Below, piece after piece: positions 10,900 through 20,481 of a stretch of DNA of 64,000 nt. Made by a program: the position numbers and the translations under genes. The stretch's first letter is position 1. Each line of letters begins with the position of its first letter. The DNA lies in the NCBI RefSeq assembly GCF_000002875.2, contig NC_009412.2:191001-255000 (forward strand), in the 5' to 3' direction. The DNA is from Leishmania infantum JPCM5. Its lineage: Eukaryota > Euglenozoa > Kinetoplastea > Trypanosomatida > Trypanosomatidae. The notes beneath the pieces were generated by a model, which saw nothing but the letters and a program-made list of their open reading frames with translations, did not search any database and was not told where the DNA came from.

Positions 10900-11124
10900 C
10901 TACCGCCTCACATGCGTGAGACCAGCGTAGAGCTGGCCACATGTCTTGCATTTTCCGCCCGAGGCGCACTTCATGGCGCATTGCTTGCAGAAACAGGGGT
11001 GATGGCACGAGTTTGTTTCGAACTCGATCGCCTTCTGGTGGCACTTCATGCACATCGCCTCCACCGGCTCCTGAAGGAAGCCGCTCCCGGAGGACGCGGA
11101 GGACGGCGAAGCAGAGGCAGGCAT
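10900..11124 (-). CDS. Small RING-type zinc-finger protein
   Basis: This 74-residue protein has a Ser/Ala-rich N-terminus and one compact zinc-binding module. The cysteines and histidine fit a C3HC4 RING: C25-x2-C28, C40-x1-H42, C46-x2-C49 and C59-x2-C62, with CKQCAMKCASGGKCKTCG as the core. It resembles the short RING modules of ubiquitin ligases, and a role in ubiquitin transfer is an inference from the fold only. The frame is open upstream, but 11151 is a TTG, so the ATG at 11124 is taken. No membrane segment is visible. It lies alone between RAD51 and the VPS37-like gene. I do not recognise a named orthologue. Confidence 0.85.
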   Translation of the reverse strand: MPASASPSSASSGSGFLQEPVEAMCMKCHQKAIEFETNSCHHPCFCKQCAMKCASGGKCKTCGQLYAGLTHVRR

Positions 11125-12308
11125 CGTTGGAAAGCGATTTGGTAAAGTCAACGTGAGGCACAGATGGTGCGTCTCTGGGTTTTTATGTGTATCAGCAGCG
11201 TCTCTCGCACTCCCTCCTCAGCAACCGGTGTTCTGCCTCGCGGCTTTGTGTGGTGTCGGCGGACGAAAACGGACGCTTGACTACAGCATGTGGCTTCTGT
11301 GTATGTATGGTCAATGGGAGTCGAAGCGGTCGGCGCGACGCAGCATCAGCAGAAAGGAAATAGGGAAGGCCAATGGAAAGCCGTCGCGGCCCTTGATACA
11401 GGAAGCAAACGCAGCACACACCATCAAGTGAAGCAAGCACACGTGCGTGTGAGTTAATGAGTGGGTGCGTGGGCGCGTGGTGTTGGAACAGAGGAAGCAC
11501 AGGTGCAGGAGTCTAGTGGCAATGGCCAGGCGAGCAGAAGAATGTTGGGGGGGGGGCAAAGGTAAAGAGAACGGCAGCGACGGAGACGTGAGACGGCGCA
11601 GACTCTGTGCCGCTTTCTCTCTCTTCCACCGGCGCGCATACGTCCGCCTCCAGAGAGTAGAGACCTCTTTTGGCCACCCTGTAAGTCTCTCTGAAGTGAG
11701 GTGCAAGGCTCGCGGAGGGGAAGAAACAGCGTGCCACATGAAGGTGCACGCCGATTCACCGAAGTTGCACTCGCTCCTTTCACGTATTCGCTCTTTGCTG
11801 TCCATGGAGTACCTGTGTGTCTGTGTCTGTACGTGTATGCATGTCGGGGGGAGGAAGGGCTCGCGACTCACTAGCAAAAGTTCGCGGCGGAATGGGGGTT
11901 AGAAGCGAAGAACAGCCGACAGGCAGGCGCCGAAAAGTAACAACATCAGCCCCATACACGAGCACACGCACACACAAGGCATAGGAGCGAGGGATGGGGA
12001 CGGAGGGCCAGATGGGGCACCAAAGACACAGAGAGAAAGAGAGCGAGCGACACACACGTTACGCAAGCAGAGGAGTGCAACTCAGCAGTAACAGCAGAAG
12101 GAGAGAAGAAAGGCAGACGCACGTAGAAGTGGCCATACATGCAACGAATATGCGTTTGGAGACATACAACCCGACGTGCACAGGCACGCACACGAAACGT
12201 ACATGGGTCAATGAGCCTCCCTGCCGCAACACTCACCTTTTCCTCCATATCGACAATGAAGCGACGCTAATAGCGACTGACGCGCTGTAGTGGTTTGCAG
12301 AATGCGTG
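11125..12308. other. Spacer between tentative small ORF and RING-type gene
   Basis: No supported gene. It should carry the leader of the RING-type gene. A G run lies at about 11547-11556, and 11970-12060 is GA/AC-rich. Open frames are low complexity. Confidence 0.55.
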
Positions 12309-12662
12309 TTACCGCTTACAGACCCCGACACGCCTGATGCAAGCCGCATCCCTTATAGCAAACTGAATGGTGGCATGTTGCCGTCTTGCGCTCGACTCTC
12401 TTCTGCACTTGGCGCACATAGACACAAGCGGTTGGAGCAAATCACTTGCATACGAAGCCCGGATTATCTGACGGGATTCGGCAGAGTTCGTCGACGGGGC
12501 TTCCCTCTTCTTACCGCCCGCGTAAGGCGACGCAGACGACGGGGCCGAGGAGATGACAGAAAAGCTACGGCTACGGCTACTCGAGCTGAAGGAAAACGGC
12601 GGAACTGCGAGAACGCCGGCGTAGAAGGCGCCGTACGTGGTGATTTGAAGCAGTAGGCTCAT
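12309..12662 (-). CDS. Tentative small hypothetical protein, 117 codons
   Basis: I do not recognise this protein, and it may not be a gene. The ATG at 12662 starts MSLLLQITTYGAFYAGVLAV, a hydrophobic segment of about 22 residues that could be a membrane span or signal anchor. A Ser-rich stretch and a basic SPYAGGKKREAP follow. The first 50 codons use mainly C- or G-ending codons as in the true genes here. The later half looks less coding, so a frameshift or chance extension is possible. A pyrimidine-rich run ending in CCCCCAG lies 3 bases before the ATG, like the acceptors of RAD50 and RPS26. It sits in a 2.4-kb gap between the VPS37-like and RING-type genes. Confidence 0.35.
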   Translation of the reverse strand: MSLLLQITTYGAFYAGVLAVPPFSFSSSSRSRSFSVISSAPSSASPYAGGKKREAPSTNSAESRQIIRASYASDLLQPLVSMCAKCRRESSARRQHATIQFAIRDAACIRRVGVCKR

Positions 12663-13496
12663 GCACTGGGGGTTGCGGCGAGTAAAGGCGGAGATGGGGG
12701 TGATGGAGTTTTTGTCAGTGAATCTTCTCACTCTCTGTGCTTTTGCTCTCGTCGTTAGCGTGTGCCGGTAAGTGTAAGTGTCCGTGCACTGACACACAGA
12801 CAAAGACACACGAGAGTAAAGGGAGGGAGAGAGGGAAAGAGAGAAGGGACGCATTTGTACAGGGGAGGGTAAGTGACAGAGAGAGAGCGATAAAGGATGC
12901 ACGCGGACGCCGTTGCGCCGTACACCCATGTGAAAGAGACTTTGGCGGAGAACATACACACACACGTGTGCACCCATCCCCCCCCCTCCGGGCTTTACGA
13001 CTACCACGACGTAGGTTTAGAAGAAGAGGAGGGCATGGCATGGCAGTGCGTGTCCATGCTCACCCTACAAGAGCCACCACCGATGACGACACCCTTTGCT
13101 CCACCCCTTCCGGTCACAAAAGCAGAAAGCCAGAGAGAGGCCCCGGATGTGTACGTGGAGAACAGAAAGAAGGAGGTGCCAGTGAAGAGAGTCGCTCGCG
13201 AGCGACGCCCCCCCCCTCCCTCCCAGCATACAAACACATATGCGCGCGCGTGTGTGGGAGTCTTGGCATGATTGCTGAGTCCTTGTTCGGGTAGTAGGGC
13301 ACAAATCGAGAAGCGAAACCGCCAAGACACAAGAGAAAACGAAAAACAAGGCAAGGGCAGCGCACAAGCACGCACGGCATACACGGAGAGTGAATATGGG
13401 GGGAGAGACGGAGGAAAAACAGAAGTAAGCGAGTGGTGTTGAATGGCTGCGCCGTACAGAACTGTGCGCTCACACTCAAGCTCATTCGATTGTGCA
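12663..13496. other. Spacer downstream of VPS37-like gene
   Basis: No supported gene. It should contain the 3' UTR of the VPS37-like gene and the putative acceptor at 12666-12690. Region 12780-12900 is GA/CA-rich, and C runs lie at about 12978-12986 and 13209-13216. Confidence 0.55.
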
Positions 13497-14357
13497 TCAG
13501 TTCGCGGCGCACTGCGCACGATAGGAAAGCCGCTTCAAGTCAAGCATGTGCATCGCCTTCGACTGCGCCTTGTACTGCTTCAACAAATCCTGAAAGTCAC
13601 CCTTGTCTGCCTTGTAGGCGTCCAGGGCGCGCCTTCCCACCGTCATACAGTCGCTGCTCATCCTACGCACGTCATCCTCGAGGGTTTTGATAAGGGCCTC
13701 GGGGGTGCCGACGGAAAGGAGGAGTTGATTCTGCTCCAGTTGCTGCAACTGCGACACCTGTTCATCAAGGTGCTGCTGCAGGTCCTTTACCTGTGCCTCC
13801 AGCGTATCCACCTCGTTGCGTAGCGTCGTGTTCTCGTTCGCAACTCGCTCGATTTCACTGATGGTGTGACGACTCGCCTCTCGCATCAGCTTCACGATGG
13901 GCAGCTGGTAGCAGTACGCGTCAAGGCAGTTTGGGTTGGTCACCAGATCCTGCAGTAAGCGATCCGTCTCCCCGCTCAACTGTAGTGTTACGCTGCGCAT
14001 GCTTGGCGGCTCTACAGGTCCCCAGCAATCTGCCGCGTTCTGAAACGCGTTACGGACCGCTTCGACCAAGGTGGACGTGGTACTGCTCCACTGGTACGCC
14101 AGTGCCTCGGAGGGGTTGATATTGGGAGGCGTGATAGGGACGTTGTGGCAACAATACGGCATCGTCGCCCTTGGCGCAGCCTTCGGAAACGACGAGGGCA
14201 GCGTCACGTACAGAGAGAGGGCATACTCAGTCATCGGGGTGATGCGCAGTACATCATCCACCTTAAGCACCGTCTCCTGCGCGCTTTCCGTGACGACGGA
14301 GGTCGATGGGAACTGTCGCCGCAGCTCCTCCAGTTGGCTACTGCGATCTGGAGGCAT
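13497..14357 (-). CDS. VPS37-like ESCRT-I subunit with UEV-like N-terminus
   Basis: VPS37 is a subunit of ESCRT-I, which sorts ubiquitinated membrane cargo into multivesicular endosomes together with VPS23 and VPS28. The 286-residue product has two parts. Residues about 20-110 resemble a ubiquitin E2 variant (UEV) fold: LSLYVTLPSSFPKAAPRATM, then PNINPSEALAYQW. Residues about 160-280 are helical and coiled coil with the Mod(r) signature: a heptad-rich stretch, a central LEQNQLLLSVGTPEAL and a terminal segment ending MHMLDLKRLSYRAQ. This layout matches VPS37A rather than the shorter VPS37B-D. The frame is open to a GTG at 14411, but the first ATG is at 14357. The assignment rests on pattern recognition, not a profile search. 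Upstream in transcription is the GP63 array. Confidence 0.75.
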   Translation of the reverse strand: MPPDRSSQLEELRRQFPSTSVVTESAQETVLKVDDVLRITPMTEYALSLYVTLPSSFPKAAPRATMPYCCHNVPITPPNINPSEALAYQWSSTTSTLVEAVRNAFQNAADCWGPVEPPSMRSVTLQLSGETDRLLQDLVTNPNCLDAYCYQLPIVKLMREASRHTISEIERVANENTTLRNEVDTLEAQVKDLQQHLDEQVSQLQQLEQNQLLLSVGTPEALIKTLEDDVRRMSSDCMTVGRRALDAYKADKGDFQDLLKQYKAQSKAMHMLDLKRLSYRAQCAAN

Positions 14358-16046
14358 GTGAACCAGCCAAATGGAAGAGCGAGCAGTTGAGGGAAGAAAA
14401 GTCGGAGCCACAACGGCAAAATACCAAGCCTTGCCCTAAACCAACCAACAACTACAAAAACAAAACATGCAAAACACAATACGCAAGCGTCGGCCTCTTC
14501 CAACGGAGGGAAACAGGCTCAGAGATGTCCACGTGGCAGCGACGGAGAAGATCGCAACGGAAACGAGAGAGAATCAATGAGGTTGGGTCATCACCCCCCT
14601 CTTCCAATCACGATAGGTGCAAGGCGTGTGTGTGTGTGTGTGTGTGTGTGACACCCCCAATCCCTCGCGCAACACGAATGGGTAGAGAGAAAGTCGCTCG
14701 CGCGTGCGTGCGCTCACCTCCAGTGTGCTCAATGAAAGGAAGGCTTTGTGGTAACGGGTGAAGAGGATAAGATGGGGTGAAGCGGGTGAGGGGAGGAGGG
14801 GGGAGGCGGTCGCACCGGCGAGGAAAGAAGAAATGGGCCTATGCAGGCGTCTGCTTTGCTGGAGCTGACGCGTTGCCGATCCTTGGCCAACAGCATCCGT
14901 TAAGGATATAAAAAAAACCACCAAAAAGACAGGTGAAAAGACCGATGCGGATTTAAAGGGAAATTGGATGAGAGGGCTTGATTCGATGCACTCCACGAGC
15001 ACACGACCAAATACTGTGATTCTGAACTCGTGTTCCACACCCCACGGCACATCTGCTTTCATGCAGAAAAACTTCTTCGCGGGAGACGCAGACCCCAACG
15101 ACGGTGCCAAGTTGCACACCGGCTTTCGGGGGAGGAGTGAAGTCGTCACTTTCCAACGCAAACTATTAGCACTGGCAGGCAACGGCTGCATCAGAGCGAT
15201 TCAATAGGAAACGAAGTAGGACCCTCCGTGATTTCTGCGTTTTACAGCGCTTCCAGCAGAGCACCACTGCTGTTCCACAAAGGCACGACTCCTTCACCCC
15301 TTTCAAAAAGCATTTATTCTGCCGCTAGTCAGCCCGTACACGCATGCACAACCACTGCTAACCTAACTCTGCGGCTCTGTGGCTACATCATGCTTGTCCA
15401 ACATAAACCGTCTGCCGTCGAGCCGGGCTGCACGTCACGCAGGTTCTTCCTCTTCTTCCTCACCCCTTCCTCTCGCATAGATGCAGCGCAACCGGCGCCG
15501 GTAGAAACTTAAGTGAGCTGCAGGCCGTGATCAGAGCGGGCCGCGTCCAGAGACCTGTTACAGGGCGGCGGCGGTGAATTAATTCATGTGCACAGTAGGA
15601 ATCTCGGCGTGATGACTGAGACCGGTAACAAGGGCCCTGATCCATGCTGATGCGTCTGCTTCTCTGGCGGTGCTGCTGCAACAAGCTGGCACCCCTCCGC
15701 TCTGTGATATGATGAAAATATGTCGAGAAGACTAGTTCAAATCAGCACCGCACGAAACGCGCGAGTGACCGCAGATTTTGCACCACCATACGTCGTAAAG
15801 CGCCATCCTCCGATGTTACTGCGTCTGCGTTGAGAGCACCATGAAGAAGCGCACGTCATCCTTGTCTTACTGCGCGTTGGTAGCGACCGTTGACGTCACT
15901 GAACCTCCCGCATATCATCCGTTGCGCGGGGAGTAGAACAGAGCAACACTGAATAGCCGCACGCTTCTGTTACGCGGCAAGCTTCACTCCACCATTCAAA
16001 ATATAACGAAAAACGCGCCGAAAAAACGCTAAAAATATAACAACGT
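14358..16046. other. Spacer between GP63 array and VPS37-like gene
   Basis: No supported gene. It should carry the unique 3' UTR of the last GP63 and the VPS37 leader. A GT microsatellite lies at 14626-14650. From about 14890 to 16046 the composition changes: fewer purine runs, more A+T and a more mixed sequence, ending in an AT-rich 90 bases at the array edge. A minus-strand frame from an ATG at 15191 runs into the microsatellite and looks non-coding. Confidence 0.55.
14626..14650 (+). repeat. GT microsatellite
   Basis: An uninterrupted GT dinucleotide run of about 12 units, read as CA on the transcribed strand. Confidence 0.95.
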
Positions 16047-19000
16047 CAACGCAGGAGGGGGAGAGGGGAGATGGTAGGAGAAGGACAAAAGGCACGCCGT
16101 GGCGGAGGGGAGGGGCAAGCGGAGGGAGCAGCGAGAAGGGGCAGCACACAAGCACCCACATGCACAGGCACACCGTGCTCGTGGCACCGCGCCCGCAACC
16201 GTGCCCCCTCACCGCAAAGGCAAGAGCGTGCGAAACGAGAAAGAGAGAAAGCGAAGATCTGCATTATGCAGAAAAGAAGTGAAACTATTCCGTTACATGA
16301 ATGTGTATAGAGATGGAGGGCCGACGCACTGCCACGCGCATTTGCCCACACTGCACAGTGCATGCGGCAGTGGCGCACACGCCCCTACGGCGCGTAGCAC
16401 CGTTGTTCGCACATGCCGACGGGGACACGAGCGCCACACACAGACACAAACACGCGCGTGAATGCCGCCACTTGTGCACGAGAACCAGGGCGATCAGCCC
16501 ATGAAAAGCACCACGAGAAGCACTGCCACCACCGCCGTCACACTTGTCCGCGCACCAGTCACGCTGTGGTCGGTGAGAAGCCTACTGTATTCTTCGTACA
16601 GCGAGGCGTTTATGTTGATGGCGCACACGGACTCATAAGAGGGGCACACCAAATGCCCTTTAGAGAAGGACGGGCTCAATGTCGACAGGTTGTAGGTGCT
16701 GCCAGGCGGACAATCCCGGAACGCAGACGCGCCATTTATTTTGACGCCGTACGCGGAGCTGCCGCACTGCACCTCAGCACAGATGCCGTGCTGCTGGACC
16801 GCCGAGTCATCAATGGAAAAGCCTGCCGGTGTGTCGACACAGCGCGACATGACGCCATACACGCTGCCCTTCAGGGCGTTCGTTTTAGCGGCACACATTG
16901 TGTCGTCGGCAGCCCTCACAAACGGGCAGAAGTCCATCAGGGGATCTGGGCCACCCAACCTCGGGTCACCGAAGTATTGAAAATAGGTGGGCAGGTTGGA
17001 CTTGTAAGAGGTAAGGATGCACCGCCCGATGCCTCGGCGATCAGAGGTGCAGCTCCACGGAGCGTCGGGGGCATCGCAAAACATGCCAGGAATCTGTGAA
17101 GTGCTTTTGATGACGCACCGCTCGGAACTCAGTTTGCAGCCCACTTCGTGGCCGTACGCCATCGGCTCCGCCTTGGCGTAGTTGCCCTGGTAGTAGCCCG
17201 TGTCCTCCATGGCGGCGATGGTGAGCGCCGAGTAGACGCCGACGCCGCTGAAGCCCGCCATCAGCTCGTCTTTGGCGCTGCGGCGCTTCCAGTGTGACGA
17301 AACGGTTCCCTTTCCACCCTCGTCTTCCAGCTCCATGGAAGCCTGCGTTTTGCAGCCGTAATGTAGCTGCGCCTGCGCAACCACGTTTGCGCTGCGAATG
17401 ACAGGTGAGGGGCTCTTGCCTCGAAAAGAAGCCATCACCAGCATGTTCTGTTGCTTGAAAACTGACCTCGTGAAGCCGAGTGCATGCAACACCTCGTGCG
17501 CGACGACGCGCACGGTCTTCGGCTCGGCGGTGATGTACTTGGGTGAGATGGTCGCCACGCCCACAGACGGGCGGCCATTGTCGAAGCTCTGACACTTCAC
17601 CGCCCACGCGATGACACTGCCAGATGTTGGCGCAGCAGACATGTACAGAACAAAGTCGGCGTCCGGCACACCGGTCTTCATGTGTTCTTCGGGTATGCTG
17701 AACTGACCGCAGATACTGTTTTTCTTTATAAAGGGGCTAACAACTATGTTGCCGTTCTCCCGCTGCACGTTCAGCCGCTCTTGGTGCAGCTGTACTGCGG
17801 ATGGAATCAGCAGCTCCAGCAGCACCCGTTTCTTTTCTCTTGTGAGAACGTCCGCTGCGCTGCAGGTCACCCTGCCGCCACGGAAAGTGGGCCGACTCTG
17901 GCCCGAAGCGGTGCAGTGCTGGCTGCTGTTCGAGATGTCCTCTGTGAAGACGGCAATGCGGATGGGCTGCCAGGCCCCCGTTGCGGCAGCCGCAACCGCA
18001 AGCTCCCCGGTAGGCGGCTCTACACGGCTTATCACACTCACGCGGGTGCCGATCATGCGCGCCTCCAGCTCGTCAAACCCGCAGCGCGGCTCCTCTGAGT
18101 CGGCTCGCTCCGGGTCCCCCTGCGCTGCGCCAGCGCCGACAACGCAACACACCAACGCAAAGGCCACCGCGATCCCCAACAGCGTGCGGCGCATTGGCGA
18201 AAAGTGAGGGCGCCAGCGAGACTCGGTGCGTGCGCGTGCGGAGAGGTCGAGCTGTTGTGTGGGTTTGTGTGGCACAGCTGTGTCTGTGATACACGGAGAA
18301 GTGTGCCCCGTACAAAGAACACCGAGCAACCTCACCCGACAACTGTTGAGCCGGCTTGAACGCCGAGCAGTGGAAGATCACGGGAAACGTAAAGGGGGTC
18401 GAGGTACTCGCGTGTCTCACGGAAAGGGAGCGCGAGAGCGCGATGGAGGGGGGGGGGCGGCGGGCCTGGGTGGGTGTGGGGATATAGGTGCACCTACGCG
18501 AGTCTGTCGGTGCCGGTGTGTGGGATTAGCGCCGACTGGTGTGGCGTTATGAACGCCGGGGAAATAGCAGAAAAGAAGGGGCACAAAGCCGAGGCAGAGC
18601 ATTCAAAGAGGAGCAGGCGTACACTCTAGACAGGCACACGCTCTGCGTCAGAGCCTCGTTGCAGCGTGATAGCGAGCGCTGAAGGGGGCGGGCGAGCGGG
18701 GGATGCCTTGGCGGCGCAGCACGGAAAACAAGAAGATACGAAAACAAAGAGCAAGCAGCAGTAATCACAAGAGGATAATACGCCCGAACCGTTCAATGAG
18801 GGCGAGCGCACACCATAATAATACAAGGAGCGGGACGCTGGCGTATCACTTCGAGGCTGAACGATCGTGGAAGCAGGGCAAAACAGTGTGTATGCGCGTG
18901 TGCCTGTGCATGTGTGTGTCTTGTCTAGGATGATGGACACCTCGCCGCCAGAGACGGCGGTGGGCGGTGCACAGTTGCGTCAAAAGGAGCGAGGCAGAAA

Positions 19001-19727
19001 GTACAGTGGTGGAGAGAAGATGGTGGTGCATACAGGGTAGGATTCATCAATGAATAGAGGGTGCCGCAGCACCTGGTACCAGCGCGCGAGGGAAGGAAGT
19101 CGCAGAGGGGCTCGGATGGTAAGCAGAGGTCATCTTGGGCTCACGTACCGACAACGATTGGTGAAGGCTACTGAAAGCATCTCCACGCTTGTCGCTGTCG
19201 CGCCTCCTCACGCGCTGCAGAAGAGCCGAATGGATGCAGCCAAGCCCGTCGGCACGCGCGTAGCGCGCCGAGCTCACCACTCGCATGATCCCCTATTTCG
19301 GTACGAGCAGCGTCGTCGTGACCCTCCTCCACCTCGTAGAGTGCGGGGGAGTGGAGACGAGGCGTGCGATAGCTTGGCAGCTCCCTCTTCTCCCGAGCCG
19401 AGCGGGGTGACGGTGGCAGTGCGTGGTAGTGCACAGCGCCTGCTCCCCTTTTGCACGCCTCTCCCCCGGTTCCCGAGAAGCGTGCACCTACGCACGCACA
19501 TGGAAGTGCGCGCGCTAGTCGTTTTGTCTTTTGCAGTCGGTATAGCCATGCGTTCTGAACGTTCTTCGCCGTTCCTCTTGCCTTTTTGGAGGGAGAAAGG
19601 GTGCGCGCCACGACGCCACGCAGCGCTCTGCAGGGAGTGGGTGGAAGGGAGTGTGACAGGCGGGACGTGCAACATGCCGCCAAAGAATGACAAGGAGACA
19701 GCACAGCGAGAAGGGGACGCCAAGCGA
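16047..19727 (-). repeat. GP63 tandem repeat unit 1 (3681 bp)
   Basis: The unit starts with the 17-base word CAACGCAGGAGGGGGAG and runs to the next copy of that word at 19728. It holds about 450 bases of 3' flank, one GP63 gene and 1.5 kb of 5' flank. The spacer from 18195 to 19727 has no other gene. Its open frames recur in the other copies only because the DNA is repeated. Confidence 0.93.
16494..18194 (-). CDS. GP63: Leishmanolysin (GP63) zinc metalloprotease, copy 1
   Basis: GP63 is the abundant surface metalloprotease of Leishmania (MEROPS M8). The 566-residue product begins MRRTLLGIAVAFALVCCVVG, a signal peptide of about 24 residues. The propeptide holds RCGFDE at 37-42, where family members usually have the HRCxHD cysteine switch. 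The zinc site is HEVLH at 233-237, with the third histidine H301 after 63 residues and the Met-turn DELM ending at M312. Many cysteines are spaced as in the family. The hydrophobic tail VTAVVAVLLVVLFMG fits GPI-anchor addition. The frame is open to a GTG at 18335, but the ATG at 18194 precedes the signal peptide. It is slightly shorter than chromosome-10-type GP63 (about 600). Its sequence matches copy 2 throughout. Confidence 0.97.
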   Translation of the reverse strand: MRRTLLGIAVAFALVCCVVGAGAAQGDPERADSEEPRCGFDELEARMIGTRVSVISRVEPPTGELAVAAAATGAWQPIRIAVFTEDISNSSQHCTASGQSRPTFRGGRVTCSAADVLTREKKRVLLELLIPSAVQLHQERLNVQRENGNIVVSPFIKKNSICGQFSIPEEHMKTGVPDADFVLYMSAAPTSGSVIAWAVKCQSFDNGRPSVGVATISPKYITAEPKTVRVVAHEVLHALGFTRSVFKQQNMLVMASFRGKSPSPVIRSANVVAQAQLHYGCKTQASMELEDEGGKGTVSSHWKRRSAKDELMAGFSGVGVYSALTIAAMEDTGYYQGNYAKAEPMAYGHEVGCKLSSERCVIKSTSQIPGMFCDAPDAPWSCTSDRRGIGRCILTSYKSNLPTYFQYFGDPRLGGPDPLMDFCPFVRAADDTMCAAKTNALKGSVYGVMSRCVDTPAGFSIDDSAVQQHGICAEVQCGSSAYGVKINGASAFRDCPPGSTYNLSTLSPSFSKGHLVCPSYESVCAININASLYEEYSRLLTDHSVTGARTSVTAVVAVLLVVLFMG

Positions 19728-20481
19728 CAACGCAGGAGGGGGAGAGGGGAGATGGTAGGAGAAGGACAAAAGGCACGCCGTGGCGGAGGGGAGGGGCAAG
19801 CGGAGGGAGCAGCGAGAAGGGGCAGCACACAAGCACCCACATGCACAGGCACACCGTGCTCGTGGCACCGCGCCCGCAACCGTGCCCCCTCACCGCAAAG
19901 GCAAGAGCGTGCGAAACGAGAAAGAGAGAAAGCGAAGATCTGCATTATGCAGAAAAGAAGTGAAACTATTCCGTTACATGAATGTGTATAGAGATGGAGG
20001 GCCGACGCACTGCCACGCGCATTTGCCCACACTGCACAGTGCATGCGGCAGTGGCGCACACGCCCTACGGCNTGACCCTCCTCCACCTCGTAGAGTGCGG
20101 GGGAGTGGAGACGAGGCGTGCGATAGCTTGGCAGCTCCCTCTTCTCCCGAGCCGAGCGGGGTGACGGTGGCAGTGCGTGGTAGTGCACAGCGCCTGCTCC
20201 CCTTTTGCACGCCTCTCCCCCGGTTCCCGAGAAGCGTGCACCTACGCACGCACATGGAAGTGCGCGCGCTAGTCGTTTTGTCTTTTGCAGTCGGTATAGC
20301 CATGCGTTCTGAACGTTCTTCGCCGTTCCTCTTGCCTTTTTGGAGGGAGAAAGGGTGCGCGCCACGACGCCACGCAGCGCTCTGCAGGGAGTGGGTGGAA
20401 GGGAGTGTGACAGGCGGGACGTGCAACATGCCGCCAAAGAATGACAAGGAGACAGCACAGCGAGAAGGGGACGCCAAGCGA
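19728..20481 (-). repeat. Truncated GP63 repeat unit with assembly gap
   Basis: Positions 19728-20071 match the first 345 bases of unit 1 (16047-16391) with one C missing near the end. Positions 20073-20481 match its last 409 bases (19319-19727). They are joined at the undetermined base 20072. The part of the unit between them, 2927 bp in unit 1, is absent and would include the whole GP63 coding region. Confidence 0.9.
20072..20072. other. Undetermined base marking a sequence gap
   Basis: The single n joins two non-adjacent parts of the GP63 repeat unit. It is best read as an assembly join of unknown size, not a one-base ambiguity. Confidence 0.85.

Noticed and set aside
14574..15191. Minus-strand frame of 205 codons from an ATG at 15191
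   Set aside because: It ends in a His/Thr run encoded by the GT microsatellite and shows no domain. Composition is not like the true genes.
15605..15660. GTGATGA followed by CTGA, like C and D boxes of a snoRNA
   Set aside because: The boxes are too close together and no terminal stem is apparent.
18195..18335. Upstream extension of GP63 by 47 codons
   Set aside because: The frame opens with GTG, and the real ATG at 18194 directly precedes a clear signal peptide.
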